A stretch of DNA of 64,000 bases from Adiantum capillus-veneris (GCA_014529385.2 CM043954.1:96179247-96243246); one strand, 5' to 3'; shown: positions 25,905 through 38,730, numbered from the stretch's first letter. A program made the numbers and translations. Notes: generated by a model from the letters alone, not told the origin.

Positions 25905-26286
25905 AGATTGTCACACAAGGTCACTGTTGATGCAAAATGATGTTTATGAAGAAGGTGTGGGAGACCTTATTGACAGTGTGGTTGTATGGAGTAGGAAGAA
26001 TGGAGCATATATAACAAGCCGAGAAACTCCTACAGCTCTTGCTTTGCATCGCCATGGGCCACTTCTAGACATCCAGCATCGCTTGCCCCTCTTGCTACAA
26101 CGAGGTGTGATGTAATTATTGATGTAGTGTTAACATAGTTTGCACTCTTGCAATTTTGCATGGCACTGCTTCTCAAGTACTCCGCCAAGGATTCGCCACA
26201 ACCTTGACTTAGTCGAGCATTCACCAGCTTGCTGACCGTCCCACCACCTCCCTCTTATGTCATACAGAATAGCCAATAATTGTAGG

Positions 26287-26322
<36 letters not shown>

Positions 26323-27941
26323 CCCCCCCCCACTTGATTCCTTGCTTATTGTCAATGAGTTGATGGGTGCTTAGTTCTCGAGAAGCACACCTCTTAATCT
26401 TGGCTTGGTTGCTTACCACCAAAGAGTTTATCAGAATTGCTTGCAGGGTTGGCCACAAGGGCGTGGAACAATGGCTAAGAGGTATTCCTATGTGGGGGCA
26501 CCCCATGGCGTTATTCCAAGCTCAAGAATATGTCCCTTCAGCCCCTTTGGCCCCTCCCTCCCTAGGCTGATTGGAAACCATGGTCCCTTAGGGATCAACA
26601 CGCGTATGATTTGTGTGATGTATCCTATATTGGGGCACGTGCACTTACACTTCGAGCTAGGGGTCATAGTTGGGTGAGCCACCTCTTTAGTGTAGGATAA
26701 GCTGGCCAAGCTATGATGAGCCCCCCAACAACTACTCTGATTGCATGGTCTACTGCCACTTGTCCTTGTCATCCATTTGCATGGCTTCTTTACAACAAGA
26801 TGGCTCACCCTAGCTAAATCGCTCAAATGGATGTGATGATCTAGTAGATTGTCTCAAAGCCTGACTATTGCTCTCGAATGTAACCTTTCTATACTCAACC
26901 TCTTTGATAGGCTTTTTATGCACCTTTGACTCATTGTCGACTCATTGTAGATAACGTGTGAACTGCAAATTACTATACAAGATTTCAAGTGCCAAAGACA
27001 ATATCCCATCTCTCCATTTGTACCATAACTAAGAAAAATGCACATGTGTGACTTTAGGTTTAGCTTTTTTCAAAGCACTTTGGGCACATTTGCATATGCG
27101 TCGCATGCAAAACATATAAATGATCATAATGTGGCTTCTTTTAGGACCAGAAGCATTGCAATGTAGTTGCAATAAGGTAGAAAGTAACCAAGGCAAGGCC
27201 TTCTATTCCAATGTTTTCCGAGACAAACAACCTTAAGAAAATTTCAAACGCCTCATCAAGGTCCCTGATGGACCTGTAGAAGCAAGCAACGACCATGCAC
27301 AACAAGCTGCAGCAGGCATACAACTTAACTGTAAGCACGACCAGACCCACCACCATCCTCCTACGACGAGTGGCCAACCAACTCAATCACCAACCACCCT
27401 CAGTTGCAGCTACGATTGCATGGGTGCCCTATTCTCTCTCTCCCTCTCGTCTTCAACAACCCCGCCCACTCTTTTTATTTTTGTGCCTCATTCCGCGTCT
27501 GAACCTCTTGTCCCGCTCACTACCACTGCATCTGCCATAGGGTTCCCCTTCTCTCTCTTGCATGGAGTGGTCGATCGGCATGCAGTAGCCCATCCGCTGG
27601 CCACCACCCACTGCAGGGAAGTAGCCCATCCGCTGGCCACCACCCACTGCCCTGCAGTGCTAATCTCTTACCTTATCCCTCTCAGTGCCAGCACCTTCTC
27701 TCTCTCCATAGCATTCCAGCATGCCATGCAGTTTAGTAGTCGCCAGAGCATTTGGAATCACCAATCATAGCCAGCCATTGGTAGTGTTTTTAGCCTTCCA
27801 TTCCCTTGCATGCCATAGTTACCCCATAGTTACAACTATTTCAGCTAGCTCTACGGCCTTCTCTCACCCAAGAAGTTGCAACCGTAGAGCGTTCTAGCTC
27901 TCTTTGCTATCCCTTCTTTCCAGTAGCTGTCGTTTGATAAC

Positions 27942-27980
<39 letters not shown>

Positions 27981-28303
27981 TTGCTTTTACATGCAACTGG
28001 TTTTGCTCTCGCCCCTGCATGCCTTGCAAACTGACTTTAGCCAACTAGCCACCTTTCCCCACGCTCCACACATTTGATTTGGCCTACAGCTACTCACAGC
28101 CATTTCACTATCTCTCTCTCTCTCTCTCTCCCTCTCTTGTTTGTTGCCGACACCATGCAGAGGGCGACAATCTCTGTCCCTCTCTCTCTCATTTGATGGT
28201 AGCCCACCCCCCGACTCACTATCCATGTCTCTTTCTCTTGCATCGATAGCAGTTCCACTGGATGTCTTCAACCCCACCAACTCCCCCCACTGGCGCTGCT
28301 GAC
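25905..28303. other. No recognisable gene; CT tracts and a short minisatellite
   Basis: A frame at 26,405-26,677 is open but matches no family I know. CT tracts lie at 26,290-26,320 (followed by a C11 run to 26,331), 27,948-27,977 and 28,111-28,137. A 36-bp tandem pair (agtagcccatccgctggcca..) lies at 27,584-27,650. Ser/Leu/Pro-rich frames here are translations of CT-rich DNA. Confidence 0.5.
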
Positions 28304-28525
28304 TCTCATGGCATGCAGACCACATGCCATCACCACCCAGCCAGCATTCTCGACTGTTTCTACAGTGCCAACTATCCTCTCTCACCACTCTCACCCCATA
28401 ACCTCAGCTGCAACTTCTCATGGCATGCAGACCACACGCCATCACCACCCAGCCAGCATTCTCGATCGTTTCTACAGTGCCAACTATCCTCTCTCACCAC
28501 TCTCACCCCATAACCTCACCTGCAA

Positions 28526-28527
<2 letters not shown>
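28304..28527 (+). repeat. 112-bp tandem duplication
   Basis: Copies start 'tctcatggcatgcagaccac' at 28,304 and 28,416 with few differences. The second copy runs into a CT tract. Confidence 0.9.
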
Positions 28528-28560
<33 letters not shown>

Positions 28561-28578
28561 CCTCCCTTTTGTCCATTG

Positions 28579-28619
<41 letters not shown>

Positions 28620-28650
28620 CCTTTCGTCCATTGCCGACTGACTGCATCTA
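28527..28650. repeat. CT tract / 'cctccctt..gtccattgccgac' double unit
   Basis: Two CT tracts, each followed by the same ~24-bp non-CT segment, form a ~60-bp minisatellite whose units differ in CT length. Confidence 0.8.
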
Positions 28651-29356
28651 CACAACCACCCGCCACCCATCTCTCTCTCTTTCTCCCTCTTTCTCTGTAC
28701 GTCGACGCTTTTCTCTCACACAGTCTCCTGGGATAGTTTCCCACGCCATTTTGGTATTCTTCTTCTTCTTCACTCTATTGTCGTACAACTACCTACGCAA
28801 GTGGACGCTGACGGAGTTCTCAACTCACTACCCGGTGGTTTACGGACCTTGACAAGGATCTTTTACGTGCCCGCCTCCCCGATCATCACGTGGTGCTACT
28901 ATTGTTGGTACTTGACAACCAGGCCTCTTTGCAAGTGCTTTGGTTGTGTGTGTCCTCTAGACATACCTTTTGTGCTCGCTATCGGCTACCTCCCTAGCCC
29001 ACTTCCGATTACGCCCCTACAACAATTCCTTGCCTTCGAAACACCTTTTTCATGGCCCTCCACGACATCCGGATTTCCATTCTGCAGGATGACGCCATCG
29101 GCAATGACATCTACTGGGGTATCGAAGTCTGTCGCTATTTTCCCATTGGTCGCTCAACTACAGATTATTTAGTACCCAACACCCTATGTGCTTGGCATGA
29201 ATATGTTGAAGGGTAAGCAGAATTTTGTGGCCTTTTGGACCTCGGCACACCCCACTAGGGTAACATTGGGTGGGCTAAAGTAAAACTTCGCACGGGGGAA
29301 ATCCGCATCACCTATAAAATTCTTTACATTAATGCCTTCGACTTCTGCACTCACCG

Positions 29357-29935
29357 ATGGTGGAAACCACTCGGGCTTGTAAAGCACTCATCTTCAACCA
29401 ACAGTGGGGCTGCTTTCCCATTGTTATGTTTAAAGTTTGGGACAGGTCTATCAAGCATAATGTCTATCAGTCTTTTCATTGTATACCACCTGACCACTTC
29501 CACAATGTCTTTTGTAAAATTCTATGCAATAACCTCCACAATACCCTCATCATGTATGATACTTACCACAAACCACGTATGTCTGCGGACTTTCGGGACG
29601 TCTACTTTGGAAATCATTGGGATGACCTTTCACCCTATCTATCTGACAATCTACCGGAAGAAAGGGCCGAAATCCACGCACGTGAACACATCCTCGCTAC
29701 CAATCTCACCCTACCTAATGCTTGGTACGACGACCATAAAACTTACTTTTCTCGCCTCGAATATGGCTCGTGGAAATCTCAAGAACCACAACACAACCGC
29801 TCTGACCGGAAAGAAATGACTCCAATTGCTGCAGGTTACAAGTGGGAGGCAGAGGTTCACCGTATCTATGGTGACAAAAAGCCCTCTAAACTTTTTTCAA
29901 CTATCATTTTTCTAGATTTTTGTCTATGCCTATAA
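29357..29935 (+). CDS. Unidentified 192-codon open frame
   Basis: Starts with ATG (MVETTRACKALIF) and stays open to 29,935. Composition looks protein-like rather than low-complexity: FRDVYFGNHWDDLSPYLSDN, NAWYDDHKTYFSRLEYGSW. There is no signal peptide. A hydrophobic tail (FSTIIFLDFCLCL) may be read-on past the true end. I recognise no domain. The neighbours are microsatellites and transposon debris, so this may be a fragment of an unknown mobile element or a captured gene. Treat it as hypothetical. Confidence 0.3.
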   Translation: MVETTRACKALIFNQQWGCFPIVMFKVWDRSIKHNVYQSFHCIPPDHFHNVFCKILCNNLHNTLIMYDTYHKPRMSADFRDVYFGNHWDDLSPYLSDNLPEERAEIHAREHILATNLTLPNAWYDDHKTYFSRLEYGSWKSQEPQHNRSDRKEMTPIAAGYKWEAEVHRIYGDKKPSKLFSTIIFLDFCLCL

Positions 29936-30724
29936 TATACCTGATATAAAATTTCAATTTTCATCTCGACATCGCCCACTCACGGCAAATAATCATCTCT
30001 TCTACTTGCTTCTTTAACCACACAATTGAGTGTCCAACTCTACAAGAGAAAGTGTCATGGTGGTCCTTACTAAATTCGCACTTTGAGTTTATTCATCGTC
30101 TATGTCTCTGTCTTGATTGCCATTAATCCAATGTTTTCTTTTATCATGATCCTCATCTGTTTTTGTTACACTTCTCTAACTCATATAAGGATTCACAAAT
30201 ATTTATGCCGCCATAATGTGCACCACTCAATTCAGTCATCTCATTACTCTATTTTGTCAACTCCTTTTGACAGTTTAGTGATAATATAAGGTCATATTGT
30301 TAAAATGAATTTTTCTTTTTCTTTTTCAAAATTTGTTTTGAAAGTAGTTTACACAATTCCCTTGATTAGTTTCTTCATTGGACCTACTTTTTGACCTTCT
30401 TATTGTTATCACACGACCCTCCTCTCTACTGCCGCCCATCCTACATTGCTCACAACTCTCATTACCAACTTTTAACCTATTCATAAAATTAGTGTGTGAT
30501 TCAATTAGTTTTACAATTGATAAGTCATCATTTTCACTACTTTGTATTTGAGAATTACTATTGCAGATAATGCTATGACTATTGGTTTCACGTCAACGAA
30601 CCTCCAGGTATAAATTTCTACACATACCCTTGGTCACACTACCCCACATACTTGTTGCGACATTGTACATTGTCATGGCAAGGATCTCATTATGGGTTGA
30701 ATTGAATTGGAATGGCAAACTTTC

Positions 30725-30930
30725 TACACATGTAAGAGATCCTACGCCTGAAGAGGGTAGGACTCTCTGCTCCACATTTATGGAAACATATGGTTATTGA
30801 CATGTGTCTCAGAGTGCCTACGCCTTGTGCGGCATGCTTCTTTGCTTTTCAATATTGTTAAGGAAATTTATGGATGTCGATACATGTGTACTAGAGTGCC
30901 TACACCTGGTAAGGCAGGACTCTCCGTGGT
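30725..30930 (+). repeat. Degenerate ~80-bp repeat, three units
   Basis: Units near 30,727, 30,800 and 30,882 share the pattern 'acatgtgt..agagtgcctac.cct.gt..ggca.gactct'. Identity is moderate. Confidence 0.5.
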
Positions 30931-31278
30931 TACATTATATGTGGCACTGGCCCATCACATTTGGTATGGATTGATATGAAAGTATATGATGGATTAGTAT
31001 GGCAAGGTGGCAGGATGACATATGGTGGTCTATTTGGCACAACATTTCTGACCAATGTTGCAGTTTGCACCTATGCACATTTACTTCATTTTATGCACTT
31101 CCATTCCACCATACACATGTTATACATTTTTGCACTTTTAAATTGCTTCCTACTAATCATTCTTTTTAGTTACTCATTGTGCTATGCAGGTATGTACTCA
31201 GCGTCTTGTACCTCGTACTTGACTCCACCACTTATGTACCTCGCAACTGAGGGCAGTTGCTTTTTCAACCCCGGAGTA

Positions 31279-31675
31279 TGTTATGGATAAGGAATATGTA
31301 CTTAAGTGCTTATTAGGAGCTATGGTCATTTGTGTCGGCTGGCCAATGTGCATTCATTTTGAGCATTGAAGAATCTATAAATAAAATACGTGCAAGAGGA
31401 AAATGCTCACTCTTGCACGGGGGGAGATTGCACCCAGTGCTCGCGTGTTTCTTCTCTCCTCTCCTCTCCTCTCTTCTCTCTCGCCGAGTCGGCGTAGCAC
31501 TCCACTCTAGAAGGTGCGCCCGCATGCTCTGTCTCTCGTTCTCATTCTCTCTCTGCTCGCATTTAGCTCAATTATGGATTTGTACGAGTTGTCAAGTATG
31601 TAGATTGGTTCATTTACGGCTTGTAGTGTATTATTTTAGTATTTTGCAAGGCCCTCTGCGCATCCGATTGTAGCA
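31279..31675 (+). repeat. Possible 397-bp LTR (solo or 3' LTR)
   Basis: TGTTATGGATAAGG..GATTGTAGCA has TG..CA ends. It is preceded by 'gagggcagttgctttttcaa', like the sequence before the 3' LTR of plant gypsy elements. It contains a TATA box (CTATAAATAAAA near 31,373). No partner LTR or convincing PBS was found. Confidence 0.3.
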
Positions 31676-31679
31676 CCTG

Positions 31680-32250
31680 GCTTCGAAAGGACCTTACGAC
31701 TCTGACACTTCAAGTTTTTTTACTTTGTGTAGTGCAATGCATCACTTCCCATTGCTTATAAACAGTCTATTGAAGCTCTTGGTGAGTTCTCATCCCCTTT
31801 TACCATTTCTCTCCTGCCTTGCATTGATTTTGGCAATTTCTTGAGTTGAACAAGATTTTCCACTCTAAAACTCTATAAATCACTTCTTTTGTGCAAGTCC
31901 CTTTACCAAAGTTGTTTGACTTGATGTCCCAAAGCTATTGATTAAGTTTGGGTTCAATCTGATGACTTGCAAAAAATGCCCAAATTGCATTTTGAAGCTA
32001 AGGGAGTGTTAGCCTACTCAAAATCGACCCCCTTGTTGATTTTGTTAGTAAATGGTGATTCCGTCCAAGTGTAGTAGTCGTTTTTGGGTTTGGACTGGCC
32101 TAGGCCCGGACCATTGCTTTCCCTCGTCGGATTTGACATGCATTGGCTCAAATTGCAGTGTATTGGGTAGGGAACATACCTCTCATGTTTGGCATCAAGA
32201 CTTGAAGCATGCAGGGTGTGGGAATCAGGGGAAATGTTGCTCCAAAGTAG

Positions 32251-32310
<60 letters not shown>

Positions 32311-33040
32311 GTTAACATTAAAAATGAGAAACTAAATGGGCTCCATCTATACATATCCTAGGCTCCCGGGTCAAATTTTTTCCCCATCTCACAGCTAGTC
32401 CTACCTCACGTGTCCAATGACCGCCGTGTCGATTTTTTTTTGGATTCGAACACCATACGACCCCTCTGCGTCCAATTCGTCCAATCAGGTAAAAACATTT
32501 TCCGCAACTTCTCTGATTTTGCCCAAAACTTGCTCATACTTGTGTCTGGCTTTTTTGGGAGTTTTTTTGCTATTGCTTCCATTTATTGCTTAGAAAATCA
32601 ATAAAAAGTGATTAAAAAATAAGGAAAAATAGCAAACTTGACCCAAAAAATCTTCAAACTAGCTAGAAAACTAAAAGAGGTCATTTTTTAGCAAAAAATA
32701 TTTATTTGTAAATTTTGAAAGGAATATCCCACCTTTGACTATTATATTTTATAAAAAGTCTTATTATTTGCGCATTTACATACTGATAAGGGCTCATTTT
32801 CGACAACTGTCCCTTACTCTAGAGACTCCTTATTTCTAAGACATAATACCCACACTTGTGGCAAAAGACAAAAAATCAAACACAAATTTCAATAGAAAAA
32901 ACAAAAAAACAATGCCTTTTTCTTTCCAGCTTCACACAGTGCATTTCGAATGCACAATGTCCAATTTTCTTTCCAGCTTCATATTGTGCATTTGGAAAGC
33001 TTCAGAATGTCTCCTCCCCTCCCAGTATGAGTCCTCCTAG
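31680..33040. other. No recognisable gene; (CT)n at 32,252-32,307
   Basis: AT-rich non-coding sequence around one 56-bp CT tract. Confidence 0.5.
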
Positions 33041-33052
33041 ACGATGGTGTCA

Positions 33053-34200
33053 TCAACGGTGTGTTGTGCATGTCCATAAAAAGCGGTGCCTTATGCAAGG
33101 CTGGATAAGGGGCCCTACATATGCATACTGAGTCAATGCATAGAAAATTGATGATGTACAAGAGGTGGGTCTTAATTGACTGCTTAAGGGCATTCTATGG
33201 CGAGGTTTATCGATGAGCTTGTACCATGTAGTAGCCATTGTAGTTCGACACCTCGTTGGCAAATTGTCGGAAGCGGTTGTCAGTTTAAGGGCTGTGTTTG
33301 TAATTGAAGTAGCAGTTCCAATTCTTCCTTCATGATTTTTGACTCCTTTGGTTTGACTGGTTGAATTCTTTGGTTTTTTTTTTGGAACCCATGTTGGTCT
33401 TCGCAGTTGCTTCTTTTCTTTGAGCTTTGGTATCCACCTTTTCGCGTTTTGTTGTATTTGTGGCATTGGTCGTGCTGAGTAGTTTGTTGAAAAATTATAT
33501 CTTTCGGGGATGTCGAAGGAGAGTGGTTATGTTGTTTGGCAGACTATAGTCGAACTTTGGAATCCAAACAAAAATTCCCATGAATGCGTATATGGTATGT
33601 TGAGTTTGGCATTGACTGTATTTGATCAGCTGGTACTTTAGGTACCCACATTTGCTTCATTTTTCGGTGTGGCCATGAGTTATTAGGAGTATTTGGATGT
33701 TGACTGAAATAGGTGATTGTGTCTTTGCAACTTGCTTGAGAGCAATCCATTCAATCTTGTCTTCGATCGTCACATTTGGAGTGTTCTACATCTATTGTTG
33801 ATTCTCATTTTTGGGTATCTTCTTAGTTGCATTTTTGTCTTTGTTCTTATTTGCCTTGGTTGCAAAATTAACATTGAAGACTTGAGTCCATGTTTTGACA
33901 TGCACCTGGTTGGTGAGCCATTGGATATGAGCATTATATCTCCATTGCCATGGTGTCCCCATTGTCAGTTGATTACCGGATGCATTAGGTGCGAGCACAA
34001 AAAAGTTGTGAGGGCATTTGTATCCGTTGATGTGTATTGTGAGCTCAAAAAAACCAATATCAGTACTGATAGTTCCATTAAATCCTGTAAATGATCTTTG
34101 TAGGGATTGTAGTTTTAATTTTGGCATTTGCTTGTAAAGATTCTAGCTGATTGTGTTCATCTAAGTGCCAAAGTCAATCAGTGCTGAGTAGATAGCATTT
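33053..34200 (-). pseudogene. Retropepsin-like domain and basic WVPK-containing tail, 3' of integrase
   Basis: On the minus strand, a degenerate aspartic-protease active site (SALIDFGT, then MNTIS) lies near 34,130-34,180. It is followed at 33,792-34,127 by RSFTGFNGTISTDIGFFELT, HINGYKCPHNFFVL and MGTPWQW. That is the layout of a retropepsin: the second motif, then the LLGRPW-type C-terminal motif with R changed to T. Downstream frames are Lys-rich and repeat W-V-P-K (MWVPK, TWVPKKK), as seen in linker regions of some plant gypsy polyproteins. It lies downstream of the integrase in the same orientation with no LTR between, the reverse of the usual gypsy order. Stops and frameshifts are present. 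Confidence 0.55.
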
Positions 34201-36216
34201 TAGATTCTAGCTTTACATTAATGTATGGGTCCACATCATCGTTATCTTCCTCCCCCTGCTGGCGATCTGATAAACCTTGTGTTTCCTCTAGCTGCCCGTT
34301 CTTTTGCTTCTTGTTGTGCCTATTTAATCTCAAGTTTGTGCATCTCCTACTTGTATTTAGCTGCATGTGCTCTCTCGAGCATTTCTTGTGTAACTGACAG
34401 GTGATATTTCTTCAGTCTCTGCATCTACTTATCCAGTTTGGCATTTCTTGTCCATTTAATGTAGCAAGCTTAATGGCCCCACTTGGTGATATTGAATGAA
34501 TCACAAAGGGTCCCATTTCATGATTTTTTTAAATTTTTCATTTTTTTGCTTAAGAGTATAGACAAGCACATGATCCCCTGGTGCAAAGTCCTTGGATTTC
34601 ACATGTTTGTCATGAAACTCATTCATGCATCTTTTCTAGGTGTAAATTGCGACTACAGCCTTGTGTCAAATTTTGTTCAACTTTTCTAGTTCATCCAAAT
34701 GATCTGACCATTCATGTCTGGTCCATTCAAGTTCTTTGGCTATTTGCAATGTAGGGATCAAAAACTCTACAGGTAATATGGCATTAAGTCCGAAAACCAT
34801 GTTGTATGGTGTGGTTCCCAATACCGTCTTATATGCAACTCTATAAACCCAAACGACAAAGTACAACCTTTGATCCCAATCAGACCTATTATCATTCACA
34901 ATCTTAGTAAGTATTGGGCATAAGACTTTTTTAGTGCTTTCAGCTTGCTGACCATTAGCCTGCGGGTGATAAGGGGATGATTTTTGACGTATAGCCATGA
35001 ACTCATCAAGCAAATATTCATTGAATTCATTAATAAAATGAGTTCCTCTATCACTAACAATTTCTATCGACAAGCCATACCTTGTAAGTACATTTTCATA
35101 TAAGAATTGTGCAGTAGTTCTTGCATCATTTTTTTGTGTAGCTTTAGCTTTGACCCACTTAGTCCAGTAGTTTGTGGCTACAATGATATATTCCGCATGA
35201 GTTCTGTACGCCGGCGGTGCTACGAGACACACAAAATCTAGACTCCAGTTGGCAAACTCATGCACTCCTATCATGAGTCTCATCAACATTTTGTTCTTCT
35301 TGACTGGGAATTTTGTTCTTTGACATTCATCACATCAATTCACAAATGCGTCAGCATCCATGAATAGTGCATGCCACCAAATTTGGGCAAACATTATAGG
35401 TTTAGCCTTTATTTTTGTTGAAAATGACCTCCCGCTTGCCCAGCAATTGCTTCTTGCAAGATCGGTATATACTCATTTTCTGATGCACAAAGTTGAATTT
35501 GATTATCTTTGTTGCACTTATATAGCTGGTGGCCAATCAATTTGTATGACTGTGCTTCAGCTATGATTGCCTTCATTCTTGTCTTACAGACATGTTCTCA
35601 AGAAAAGGAACCTAATTCAAACAGTCCACAATATACTTACTCCAATATGGTGCTAGGATCACGTGGTACAATGTAGCGTATTCCTGTGGTTTGTTGTTTA
35701 TGTATGAACTGCAATTCTTAATACACATGTGTGCATCAAGTTTCATCCTAGGCCAAAAAAACCCATTCTTAGTCCCATTCTTAGTCAACTTTGACATGTT
35801 TTAATTTTCCCATGATGTATGAAGTCCATAGTGGCATGTGCTTCTTTTAGATACAAGGGGATGTCAGATGCCTCAATGCACAACCGCAACACGTTGTCCA
35901 AACCCCTATGATATAATTGATCACTAAGCAATTGAAAAGGGTTGCTTTATTCAACTAAGCGTCTGTCATCTATTTTCTTCTGGTCTAGGAACAACTGTCC
36001 TATAGACAAGAAAGGAATTAAGCTCTCACTCCATCTTGGTATCATTTCTAGACACTAACCTCGTCTGGGTTTTCTCCGTTTAGCAATCTCGATAGGTGAT
36101 CTGCTCATTGATGAGTTGTCCCTTTTTTAACCACAATTGTGAAATCAAATTGTAGCAAGATGATAAACCATCTCACTATTCAGCCTGCATTGCATGTTTT
36201 GTTGACTAAATACAAC
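34201..36216 (-). pseudogene. End of RNase H, integrase and C-terminal tail of an old gypsy element
   Basis: The minus strand begins at the CACTA insertion point with RNase H wording (LLYLVNK, IVRWFI, then ADHLSRL near 36,090). It continues through a decayed zinc-finger region (CDECQ-like near 35,320) into an open 207-codon frame (34,666-35,289) with the integrase core. The first catalytic Asp is replaced by Asn (VATNYWTKWVKA); the second Asp (IVSDRGTHF) and the Glu region (HPQANGQQAEST) remain. After the core, a tail reads GPYVIHSISPSGAIKLATLNG and MLERAHAAKYK. The upstream half of the same element lies beyond the CACTA element at 59,520. Confidence 0.88.
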
Positions 36217-36219
36217 AAT
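36217..36219. other. Target-site duplication AAT (left) of the CACTA element
   Basis: AAT precedes CACTA.. here and follows ..TAGTG at 59,517-59,519. A 3-bp duplication is the hallmark of CACTA transposition. Confidence 0.85.
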
Positions 36220-36370
36220 CACTACAAGAGGTTATGTGCACTTGTGACGCTTTTAGCGACCAAAATACATTGGGTTTTTATACTCCTCGACATCGTTAAC
36301 ACCGTCGCTAACAGCATCGCTACGGGAACGTCGCTATAACCGTCGCTATACGTGTCGATTATAGTGACGG
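36220..36370. repeat. CACTA left terminal and subterminal repeats
   Basis: TIR at 36,220-36,232, followed by GTGACGC, AGCGACC, GTCGCTAA, ATCGCTAC, GTCGCTATA (twice) and ATAGTGACGG motifs within 130 bp. The subterminal array continues beyond the inserted LTR at 39,056-39,130. Confidence 0.85.
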
Positions 36371-37108
36371 TGATAGCCGTTTTTCGGCTCTCCATAATTG
36401 CCATAGTAAGTTACTCCACCCTACCAAATTCACCCAAACGCTATGGCTATCCCTACCATTTCACTGTACATAGGCATGTGTGAGTTAGGGGGCTTTTCCC
36501 ATATCTTCTTAAAAACCCTCAGCTAGCTAGTCACTGGGCTAGTTGAGCCAAAAAAATAAAAAAAATAAAAAAATAAAAGTATATTATGGCCTCTTTGTGT
36601 GTAAATATTTCATTGTATATATGGCCTAAATATAGGGATTTTTTATAATTATTTTGGTATTTTATTTAAATATTTCTACTTAGGTGTGTGTTTTATTAAA
36701 CCTATGTACACCTTCTTTCATCCTCTTACACCATATTTATATTTTTTGCCAATATGTACATACTCTAACCTCATATTTTTTCTTTATACAAATCACTCCC
36801 ACATTTTCACCCTCACCCTCGTGAAAACAAAAAATTGATTTCTACTCATTGGTTACGTTTATTATATTATTTACTTGCATACCTTTTCCTCTTTCACCCA
36901 AAATAATTCAAGGAGGGACCATATCATATGATTCCAATATCTTTCCATATCCATAACTCCTCCATATTATTATTATTATTTTTACTCATTATTCTAACAC
37001 CATGTGCTCATTGAGCTAAAGTCCATGAATAGTCCATACACTAGTCCCACCCTGTATATATTTCTTTATTCACCAATAATCCTTCTCCATGCATGGGTCA
37101 AGGGCAAC

Positions 37109-37204
37109 TTGGATGCTTTGTATTATAATATGACAAAGGAGGGGCTCACTCTTGGATGCTTTGTATTATAATATGATAAAGGAGGGGCTCACTCTTGGAT
37201 GCAT
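37109..37204 (+). repeat. 43-bp tandem repeat in the solo LTR
   Basis: 'ttggatgctttgtattataa' starts at 37,109 and 37,152, with a partial diverged third copy at 37,195. Confidence 0.88.
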
Positions 37205-38220
37205 TGTACAAATTCAACAAAGGAGGGGGCCACTAAAAGACTTTTGCAGGCATAAAAACAGGCTTTTTGGTGAGAATTTTGGCACCTATCTCCACTCCGA
37301 ATTTGGAGCGGTGGTCAAAAGAGAAAATGTAGCCCACGCTCTGAATAATCACCTCAAATTTTTTCATGGTTTTTGGAGCTACCAACGGTGAGCTATGATT
37401 TTTTGAGTGGACCCCAGTCTGCCCACTTTTCTCACAAGTAGCCCTTAGTCTTCTCTCACCCTTCCACACACCTACTCACTCTTACACATCCCTCCCTCTC
37501 CTTCCCTCACTCAAACCTGCAATTTCCATGGCTTCTCCCACCCTCTTCACCATTACCTTTCTCTCTCTCATCCCTATAGTTCTTTTATGAACCTCTACAT
37601 ACATACACCCTCTCCATGTCTCTCTCTATTGCTTCTATGTTACAATTTCATTTACCTCTCCTAAAAATATCTAAAATTCAACATCTTAACCATGATAACT
37701 TCTGCAAATTGAGGATTTTTCATCAACAAATCCTCTTTTCATCGTGGTGGTCAACCGTGGCGGCGGCGTAAAGAAGCGAAGAAGAAGAAGAAGACCAGCG
37801 GTCATTTTTTCCACAATCTACACAAGGGTGAGGTCAAGCTTCTTCAAAGCTTCACCATCTCAATGATTCTCTTTTAATTCACCCCTCTTCCTTCATCAAA
37901 TCAACTCATCCTACCCATTGTAAATGTATCACTAACAATTCTAGTGATTATTACCACTAACAACTAACTTCTCTTGTAAAAATGCACCCACACTATCAAC
38001 ATATGGAGTAGGCAACCGCACAAGTAAACCAAATTCATTCACTCCCATGGAAGTTTCTCTCCTTTCACCACATCAATAATTCTCTTACTTGAGCCCACAT
38101 CCATGTGACTCAAGAGAAAAGAGAGACCCCATTATCATTTGAAATTCATAAAAATTCATAATCCTTGATCTTTCCTAATAAAATTGATTAGGCTTAATCC
38201 TAATCAAGGCTTCTAAAACC

Positions 38221-38229
38221 TATAAATAG
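38221..38229 (+). promoter_or_regulatory. TATA box of the solo LTR
   Basis: TATAAATAG within 'aaacctataaatagaaccc', followed by a pyrimidine-rich presumed R/U5 region. Confidence 0.55.
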
Positions 38230-38726
38230 AACCCATTCCTCCTTGTAAAAGACATCACTATACCATTTCACACTAGATTGAGCGTACCACACGCCAGTTC
38301 TATCTTGGTTGTAAAGAGAGAGTAAGCTTTCTATACACCATCACCTTGGTGCATAGAAAAGCTTGAGCTAGTTTGAGTGAGTGCGAGTAGAAGATATTCT
38401 TCCTACCATTGTTGTATCTACCCCAACACCAATGAATTGGTAGTTTTGGGTGCAATTCATGTCCAAAGGCTCACGCTTCTCCTCCAATTTGGCTTGGCAA
38501 ACTCATTCAGCTTCATAAGGTGACTTGTTTCATTGAAGGTTGTTGTTTTGTTGCTTGTGATTCATTGGCTATTGTTTGGCTACCATTGTAAGAGGGTGGA
38601 TGGTGAGAGGGCTCCCATAACCCTAAGACAATGTGCTAGTGATGCTATAACCAAATCTTGTCACTTGATTCCGCAAGCCCTAAGTTCCTTTTTGTGCAAA
38701 ATATAAAGTTGAAGCTAAGTTGTACA

Positions 38727-38730
<4 letters not shown>

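Larger units (their letters stand above)
28740..31190. other. Accessory sequence of unknown nature
   Basis: Outside one unidentified open frame (separate entry) and a degenerate 80-bp repeat, I see no family. The right edge may be the end of a degraded LTR element. Confidence 0.35.
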
